From assembly GCA_030248195.1 (NCBI GenBank), contig JASAND010030884.1, forward strand, positions 1-64,000: a stretch of DNA of 64,000 nt, in the 5' to 3' direction. Positions 1 to 8,700 of this stretch are shown here, in pieces (positions within the stretch are counted from its first letter, which is position 1; the number at the start of each line of letters is the position of its first letter). The position numbers were made by a program, and so were the translations under genes. The notes under the pieces are model-generated. The model was not told the DNA's origin. It ran no database searches and saw nothing but the letters and a program-made list of their open reading frames with translations. This DNA is from Trissonchulus latispiculum. Its lineage: Eukaryota > Nematoda > Enoplea > Enoplida > Ironidae.

Positions 1-751
1 AAAAGTTTGCAAATTTGGTATCAAATGAAAGCGCTTGGTGAAGCGAACATTTTTTGTCATTGGAGGACCCCTCTAAAGTTTCCCTTGCGAGCTGTGGCGC
101 CCTGGTCTGGGGTGAGGGCCGGTCAAAACTTGATTTTTCCAAAAGTTTGCAAATTTGGTATCAAATGAAAGCGCTTTTTTCTTGCGTTGCAAATTGCGTT
201 TTTTCAAATTTTCCGTACCCCACGCAGCGCGACGACCTCCCCCCCGTGGGAGTTCTGTCCCCCGTTATCCTGTTTTCCGATAACCCCTCTGGAAACGTTT
301 GCAAATAAGTAGGTACAGCAAGTTAAAAAGTTTGGGGGGAATAGAAAACTTTCAATTATACGGACCACCCTTCTGTTTAGCACCTTGTATATACGTATGT
401 TCAATTGAGGCGACGTTTGTTGGCAGACGATGCGGGATTGTGAAACTTACATGTGTAGGAGATTTAGGGGGCTGATGAAATGGCGGCCGTAGGACGCTGG
501 AAAATTCGGTTTTCAGGTTTTTCTCACATCACAAAAATTGTGGGGGATGGGATTGAACCTATTTCCCCTCCAAACACATGTCTGGTTTGGAATACCGCAT
601 CGTATCTGACAAGTTGCCGGTTTATGAATGTGAGACTCGAGTAATTTTGTAACGTATTTAGATCAAATATATAATATTTATAACCATATATTTTGTGGTG
701 CGTAGTGCGCATTGGAAGCACTTACTTAATATCTGATTCCCGAAGTCAGCA
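1..751. other. Intergenic; partial tandem duplication near the left edge
   Basis: A stretch beginning AAAAGTTTGCAAATTTGG occurs at position 1 and again at 141, each time followed by TATCAAATGAAAGCGCTT, so the left edge is a tandem repeat of about 140 bp period cut by the window. I see no convincing gene. Short open frames around 524-721 have no recognisable motif. Confidence 0.5.
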
Positions 752-1595
752 GCTACTGAGTTACAATTAAAGAACTACGGTCAGTTTATTTTTTATTCAT
801 GATGCTTTAAGCAGACAGCATGCAGGGGTTTAGAGGTTAATTAGAGTTTAATCGTGAATGTAAGCCTGCGGTGTATTACAGTGGTGCTATAGTTTTCTTG
901 GACGGGAATGTAGGTTTATTTTCCGTGAGCTGGTCTCCTTTGTTCTTTGTGTGGTTTTGGAGAATGGAAATGGTGCCTTCTTCGATATAAACATGCAGAT
1001 TGCTATAATCTTTAATTGTGGTTATTAAATCTTAAGTCTTAATTGGTTATACTCTTTTAGAATTGGCAGTGCTCGGTGAGTGGTTGGTTGTCCGGAGCTC
1101 AATTGTGGACTTCTGGTTGTGAGATCTGGCAGAAGATAACATCTGCGCAGCGCATACGTAAGTGTTGCATCTTTGTGTATAGTAATAGGATATGCTCGGT
1201 TATGCGTATGCGGTGGCCGCTGGTCTATGTAACTGAAATGAAGCAGAATAGCACGGATTTGGCTTATTTTTAGGCTAAAATTTGGGGGTGGGTAGGGTGG
1301 AACTTGTCCCCTGGACTTTACGAAATAGGTTGGAGGGGAGATTGCCGAATGGGGCGGACCGGCACCACCCCATTTCCTAAAAATAAGCCAGTGGATGGGA
1401 ATATCGAATAGCATATCGATTAATTAACGAGATTGAAATTGAAATTTGGATTATATAGTTTGGTTAGTACAATTTTGTGGTTAGTCGATAGTGAGGATTC
1501 AAAGGGTGCAGCTGTCTGTGCTTTTAAATTTCTATCAGCTGCTGATTATAATAGTATTGAATGCGCTGTACCCATGGGCGTATCCAGGGGAGGGG
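752..1595 (+). repeat. Tandem duplication copy A upstream of the Helitron ORF
   Basis: The sequence from CTACTGAGTTACAATTAAAG onward repeats almost exactly as copy B from 1596. Copy A lacks about 165 bp found in copy B (about 1682-1852) and carries 9 extra bases near 1120. It ends inside the first ~20 bases of a MITE (GGGCGTATCC...), which is complete only in copy B. Both copies contain a possible 5' splice site (CATACGTAAGTG, CATACGTGAGTG), so they may be duplicated promoter or leader sequence of the Helitron. Confidence 0.85.
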
Positions 1596-2610
1596 GCTAC
1601 TGAGTTACAATTAAAGAACTACGGTCAGTTTATTTTTTATTCATGATGCTTTAAGCAGACAGCATGCAGGGGGTTTAGAGGTTTTAGAATACCCTTTTGA
1701 ATATAAACAATGGTCGCAGTTATTGGCTAGGAAAATTATTGTGAATTTTGGAAAAAAATGAAAAGTTGAGAACTGTAGAAACTTATTCAAATTCTTGGGG
1801 GAAGCCATGCTCCAGGTCTCTATTGTATGTTAGCTTGCAGGGCGTTCAGGAAATCGTGAATGTAAGCCTGCGGTGTAATAGAGTGGTGCTATAGTTTTCT
1901 TGGACGGGAATGTAGGTATATTTTCCGTGAGCTGGTCTCCTTTGTCCTTTGTGTGGTTTTGGAGAATGGAAATGGTGCCGTCTTCGATATAAACATGCAG
2001 ATTGCTATAATCTTTAATTGTGGTTATTAAATCTTAAGTCTTAATTGGTTATACTCTTTTAGAATTGGCAGTGCTCGGTGAGTGGTTGGTTGTCCGGAGC
2101 TCAATTGTGGACTTCTGGTTGGCAGAAGATAACATCTGCGCAGCGCATACGTGAGTGTTGCATCTTTGTGTATAGTAATAGGATATGCTCGGTTATGCGT
2201 ATACGGTGGCCGCTGGTCTATGTAACTGAAATGAAGCAGAGTAGCACGGATTTGGCTTATTTTTAGGCTAAAATTTGGGGGGTGGGTTGGGTGGAACTTG
2301 TCCCCTGGACTTTACGAAAGATGGGCTCTTGGATTTATTTACGAGGCGGGGAGATTACCGAATGGGGCGGACCGGCACCACCCCATTTCCTAAAAATAAG
2401 CCAGTGGATGGGAATATCGAATAGCATATCGATTAATTAACGAGATTGAAATTGAAATTTGGATTATATAGTTTGGTTAGTACGATTTTGTGGTTAGTCG
2501 ATAGTGAGGATTCAAAGGGTGCAGCTGTCTGTGCTTTTAAATTTCTATCAGCTGCTGATTATAATAGTATTGAATGCGCTGTACCCATGGGCGTATCCAG
2601 GGGAGGGGTT
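1596..2610 (+). repeat. Tandem duplication copy B upstream of the Helitron ORF
   Basis: This is the second copy of the ~850-1,000 bp direct repeat. It runs into a complete MITE (2586-2727) and then the Helitron start codon at 2773. Because copy A stops within the same MITE's left end, the duplication is younger than the MITE insertion. The short open frame at 2078-2266 matches the one at 1076-1273 and looks like a by-product of the repeat, not a gene. Confidence 0.85.
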
Positions 2611-2727
2611 TTGGGGGTTGAAACCCTCTCTATTTGGGTTAAAGTGCAAATTTTTGTCAAAACCCCCTCCTTTTCAATAAATTTTAGTCAAAACCCCTTC
2701 CTTTACAAAATCCTGGATACGCCCTTG
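2586..2727. mobile_element. hAT-type MITE, 142 bp, with near-perfect 8-bp TSD
   Basis: The left end reads CATGGGCGTATCCAGG and the right end is its inverse (CCTGGATACGCCCTTG). The flanking octamers are GCTGTACC (2578-2585) and GTTGTACC (2728-2735), which match at 7 of 8 positions. TIRs beginning with CA and an 8-bp target duplication fit a hAT-superfamily non-autonomous element. The interior is only GT- and AC-rich filler. A related but decayed element lies at about 61849-62875. Confidence 0.75.
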
Positions 2728-2772
2728 GTTGTACCTACAATTAATTTCGAGTTAACTATTCTGTAGGTAGCT

Positions 2773-5700
2773 ATGGCGCGACGTAAAGGATGCGTAGATA
2801 AAGCTAAGATGAGGAAGGAGAGGAGGAGGAGGTCACAGGCTTCTTCCGCTGAAGTTTGCGTTGACAATGGAAATGTGTGTGGGGACTTGGGCGGGTCCAA
2901 TTTGGTGGTGTCCGGTGTTTCGGGAGAAACTGTGGGTGGTGACAGCGGGTCCAATTTGGCGGAGTCCGGTGGTTCGTTGGTTGGGTTGCCTGGTGGCAAT
3001 GGTACCATTTTGGCGGAGTCCGGGGAGTCGGGGGAAGGGTGTGTCAATGCACTCATCGGTCCTGCAGTAATTCCGCTGCGGGAGGAGGGGGATTCCGTCC
3101 GTAAGAACAGTCGACTAAAAGAACAGACTCTCACTGCGACCTTCTCCCGAGACAGTACACCTCACACAAGTAAAATCGTTCTAGTCGAGGACGACCAGGA
3201 AGTAACCGGCGTTAGGGAAACGATGCCGAAACATTTATTCACTCCGTTTGCTGCAGAGTTGGACGCTATTACAGAGTCCGAGCAGTGGGTGAGGTCTAGT
3301 AATAAGCGGGATCGGTCATGTGCTGATGAGGATGCATCAGGGCATTGCGCACAGCAGGACAGAGGGAACGCTGAATTAAGAATGTTGGCCCAGACTGCAT
3401 CTCGTACAGTTGTAGTTGATGCGGTTTCGGAAGACGACAGGTCCTGTGATCCGCCGAGCAAACGACAGAGACTGGAAGGTGAACAGGGAAAGAAGGGTCT
3501 TCTTGAAGGTGGTGGGAGTTTCTGCAAAGATGTGCCAACACCTTTTCCAGCGGAGTTGGAGGAATTTTGGCCTTCCCCGGATTGTGTAAGGTCAAATACG
3601 AAGCGGGCGCGGTCTGCTGCTGCGGCTGCTAAGGCTAAGGAGGGCGTGTCTGAGGCCGATGGGGACGGTGACGAAAAGACCCGAAACGTGGACACTCCGG
3701 CTCCTGCAGCGGTCGCCAATGATGGTGTAGCCCCTGTAGCAGATTTGGACTCTGTTGGTGTGCGGAGGCATTCCAGCAGAGTTCTATTTCCAGACTATGC
3801 AGAAGCAGGCCCGTTGAACGATGCAGAGACTATAATAGCTAGGGCGGATAGGCGTCGTAGACCGGTTCCCAACCCTACCGCTACTGAATCTTCCCCTTCC
3901 GACGAGCCTGAAACTGTTGCTGCTGAGTCTGACGGGGAAGTAATATCAGATGGTGCTGATGATCCTGTTGAGTCTCATCGTTTGGCTGAGCCAGAAAATA
4001 TTGCTGCTTTGTCTGGCGAGATCGGGACAGCACACGACTGTGCGGACACCGGTGAACAGCCTTTGGACGCAGCGGCGACGGTACGTGGAACGGATGAGGT
4101 CGGTGTTTTGGAGGAGTCCTCAGAGGAAGAGCGCCGGTTAGACAAGTCTAGGATGTCTGCAAATCGAAAGAGGAAAGCCAAAGAGAGGAAGAAAACCGTT
4201 AGGAAACGTAGGCGGTCCTTGGCCCTGAAGAAGTTGCAATATGAGGTAGTTCCTCAAGTCCGGGAAAGGGTTCTGGAGCAGGCGAAGGAGAGGTACAACG
4301 ATATGGTGAGCGGCGACGAAAAGAAAGGGAGGAAACGTACACGAGAAAAATTACAAGGGAACAGCCTGCAGAGATACTACAAGTCACCTGGGACACAAGG
4401 CAGATGGATCGAGCGGGGTAAAAGACGGTACAGAGAGGAGAAGAGCTGTGCCGTTGTGCACGGTAGGAAGAAGCTGATGTGGAGGGAGAAATGGGACAGC
4501 CGTAAATCTGAAGAATTGGAGAAACGGAGAGAGGAATATGCTGAGGATCCGGAGTTGAGGGAGCGTAAACGAAAACAGGCGCTGGATCGCTACCACGGGA
4601 AGGTGAAAAAGGCTCGTTTTGATGCAAGACTGCGTCAGATCAAGGCAGATTCTAAAGAGGGAAGACGCATAGCGGATGAGAATATGGTGAAATATTCGAC
4701 GAATGCCTTGATGAGGAGCTACATGCAGCTGAAATCGAGTTTGGTAAAAAGGAACATTGGACATAAATACGCCGTGCGGAGGCTGATTACTGCTGCTTTG
4801 ACTCTTCGTAACAACAAGATCAAGTGCTTCTACAGTACCATGTTTCTGCTAAGGCGTCTGTGGGACAAGGCAGAGTGTGCGGTGGAGGATTCTGGTGGCG
4901 GAGACCGGGAGTCAATTTTACGCGAAACCTATGGAGAGGGTCAATACCATGTGTTGTCCCATGAAAGGTATGACTACATCAAGGCCAATGACGTGCCAGC
5001 GAGAGACCTAGAGGAGGTTGTGGCTGAAGTGGTGGATAGACTGGTGGAAGCTGTATCAAAGGACTTCGATGAAAATTCGTGCGCGGACGCAGCTGACAGT
5101 GCTCAGCTGGATTTGGACGAGTCTGAAGAGGCAAGTGATTTGCCCGTGGATGGAAATCGTAGGACGAAGAAGAGAGTTCCTGCTGCTACTGTTCCTTGTG
5201 GGGAAGGTTGCATTATTCCGGACAACTGGGGGCGCAGGCTACATTTAAGCCTGTCTAGACTCGATCCAAAGTTAAAATTTACTAAACTGCGTCGTGCTCT
5301 TTTGTACTTTGAACTGTGTCCTGCCTGTGAAGGCAACCAGTATCCTGCATGTCCCTTGGGTTACGACTGTACGGATAACATCAAATTCCTACGTCACCAC
5401 ATTTGTCCGCACTACGCTTCGATGAGGACATTCATCAGAAGATTATACGAAGCGAGGGCCCTGTCAATGTGGATATCCAGGTTTGAAAGTGTCCTTTGTG
5501 AAGGAAATTGGAGTAGGTTCTCATCATTTATTAGCCAGCATACTCGCGTGGAGAAGGAAGTGAATGAAAAGCTCCAGAGCAACAGAGGTGACGTGGGTAG
5601 TATGGAAGTTGACATCTTAGCCAAATTTGGCGACTTGCGAGGAAAGTGGATGGAATGCCTTAGCGACTTCCCTACCAAGCCCTGTGGGTCCTGCCGCAGG

Positions 5701-8700
5701 CTATTTCAATCAAAGGAATTGGTTCCGATTGAGAGCCGCAACGACAAGAAATTGGGTATACATGGGCTCCATCATTTGGTAGAAAAGGCGGTGGATGAGG
5801 GGAAAATTGTCTTTCCCTGCAGGCTGTGCCGTAATCATTGCTTGGCTGCTTTCAAGAAGGGTGATTTGCCAAGTCTGTGCGTAGCTAATGGCATGGACGT
5901 CGACGATTGTCCGGAACAACTAAAGGGACTTAATATGGTTGAACGGTTGCTGCTGCAGAGAAGAAAAACTTTCATGAACATTGTCAGCTTAAAGCCATAC
6001 ACCTACAAGGGCCCCTCTTCTACTTTAACTCGAGCAATGCATGGAAATGTGATTCATTTGCCGTTGCCAGGTCAGACGTACGGGGAGACCGTTAAAGAGC
6101 TGCCGTCTACGAACTGCCTGTCTATTCTGGTGGACAGTTTGCCCACTGAGAAGAGAGTTGTTTGGAGAACTCTCATTGATGTTGGCAGTTGGGGTGAGGG
6201 AGTTCGCTGGTTGAAGAAGAATAATCCTCACTACAGTGATGTGGAAGTTAATACAGCGCTGTTTGATGTGGAGGCTCCGATCCAGCAAGAGGTGGATGAG
6301 TGGGCTACCGGGGAGGATACGCTGCTGCGTCGGGTGCCGGAGACAGAAGTGATGGATCACTACAGTATAATAGCAGTGGACAACCCTGCGTCGAACGCTA
6401 AAGACATCGACTTATACGCGGTGAAACGGGTGACGGCTGAGCCTACTCCTGACAAGGATCCTTTGAACGACGTGCTCTGTTATCCTCACCTTTACCCAAG
6501 GGGACGATATGGGCAATGCCAGGATAGGGAGAAGCCTATTTACACCGCTAACTACGTGAAGGCCAGGATTAGGAACATGGATCCTCGCTGGCGAGAGGAT
6601 CTTGAGTGGTTGTTCGATATGGTACATCAGAAGGACATGCGAGCACTGGACAGTGGCATTGCGGCGACGTTGAATACCAGCGGGACGGACAGCGGTTTGA
6701 CAGCAGCTGAGTTACTAGATCGCGTTCATAGAAAGGACGTTAAGTTGGAAGATCAGCTGTTCTGCACTTTTGCTAAAGTGCCCGGAACTAAGCAATACTG
6801 GGAGTGCTTCCGAGGGGACCTGACGGTTATGGATGACACTCACGGCCCCGCCACCTTTTTTATGACTCTGTCCTGTGATGAGTACAGCTGGCCCGATATG
6901 CGTGACTACCTTGTTGAAATGAATCGCCATATACCCGGGGTGGAAACGATGACTACTGCTAGTCTTTGCGCTTTGGATCCTGTCTCTGTGAGTGTTCATT
7001 TCCACAGACGGTTCCAAACCTTCTTCGATAATGTGATACTTGACCCGGACGGGATTGTTGGCGAGGTGGTTCATTGGGCCTGGCGAAAGGAGTATCAGGC
7101 GAGGGGCGCTCCACACATTCATATGAAGCTATGGATAAAGGACGCTCCGGTGTATGGGGTGGATCCGGACGAAAAGGTTGTGGAGTTCATTGACAAGTAC
7201 ATCACCTGTGCAATTCCCAATGCCGAGAAAGATCCCATCCTACACCATCTGATAACGACGAAACAACATCACAAATGTACGCCCAGTTGTCTCCGCAAGG
7301 GTTTCGACAAATTTAAGAAAGCGTACGCTGAGGCCCTGCTTTGCCGGTATGGATTTCCTAGGATGGCGACTGATGAAACTGTGCTGTATTCTGTGGAGTC
7401 CACTATTAAGGCCAAGGCTGCTGGAAAGAAGGTGAAAAAGTTTTACTATGTCAAGCGTAAAGAGAACGAAGTGAACATAAATGATTACAACCCTCCTTGC
7501 CAACTTTTTTGGGGCGCTAATACTGACTGCCAGTGCGTTTGCGAAGCTTCCAGGATGTTGAACATATACATAACGTCGTACGTTTCAAAACAAGAACGAC
7601 AGGCGACGAAGAGGGCGTGGGAAGCTGTGGACAAGGAAAAGTCGGCGTACGGCCAGTTAAAAAGCATGGGCTACAAGATATTCAGGGACCGTGAAATCGG
7701 ATCCTATGAAGCTGCGGACCGGCTGCTGGCTCATCCGATGTGTGGTTTATCGGAAAAGGTGATGTTTGTGGGGGTTAATCCGAGGAAGAAACGGCGTCGT
7801 TGTTTAAAGACAATCAAGGAGGTTGAGGAGATGGAGTCCTCCGATACCAACGTTTTCAAAGACAATTGGATTGACGTCTATTATTCGCAACGCCCTGATT
7901 CCATGGAGAATGTCTCTCTGCATGACATGATTCGAGACTATCGCGTCCAGAAGTATTCACCACATGAGGACGGTATCCCAAAGAAGTTCCGTGGATTTCC
8001 TCAATTTAGAAACCGTCGAGGGTGCTTCGTTCCGAATAAGAATAAACCTCTCATCAAGTATCCTACGGTACGGCCGCAGGTTTCAGATGATGAGCGTCAG
8101 CGGTACTTTCACAACCTGCTGATGCTGTTTGTTCCTTGGAGAAACGAAGAAGAAGATATCTTGGGGGAATTTGATGACTACCAGGAGGCTTTTGAACACC
8201 GATATGCGTGCGAGGAATTCGGTGCTCTTAGGACAGCCGACTTCCGTGCGAAACAGCTACAGGATGCCCGTGATTATATCACGAAGCTGCAGGAAGAAGC
8301 TAGACTGGAACAGAAAGATCTGGAGGTCAGCGAGGAGAGGGAGGATGATATCGCGGCGTACGCTGCTGTTTCTAGGGCAGCTGAAGTGCCTGTAACTGAT
8401 GAGGTTTTTACAGAGGAGGGCCTGGCGGAATTGGTTGCTTCTTTGAATGCCGAGCAGCGAACCGTCTATGATTCTGCCATGGAAAGTGTGGCTGCTTCAG
8501 TTGCTGGAAGGCCACAGGCTATGCGATGCTTTGTTAGTGGAGTAGCTGGTACCGGCAAATCTCATGTCATCAATGCTATTCGTTATGCGGTTACTTTGCG
8601 GTATGGACCGAAGGCAGTGGCCATTTCTGCCCCTACTGGACTAGCTGCGTTGAACGTTGCTGGAGTAACGGTCCACAAACTCCTTCAGCTTCCAGTTCAG

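Noticed and set aside
520..640. Possible tRNA-like B box on the minus strand (GGTTCAATCCC)
   Set aside because: No A box at proper distance and no cloverleaf could be drawn.
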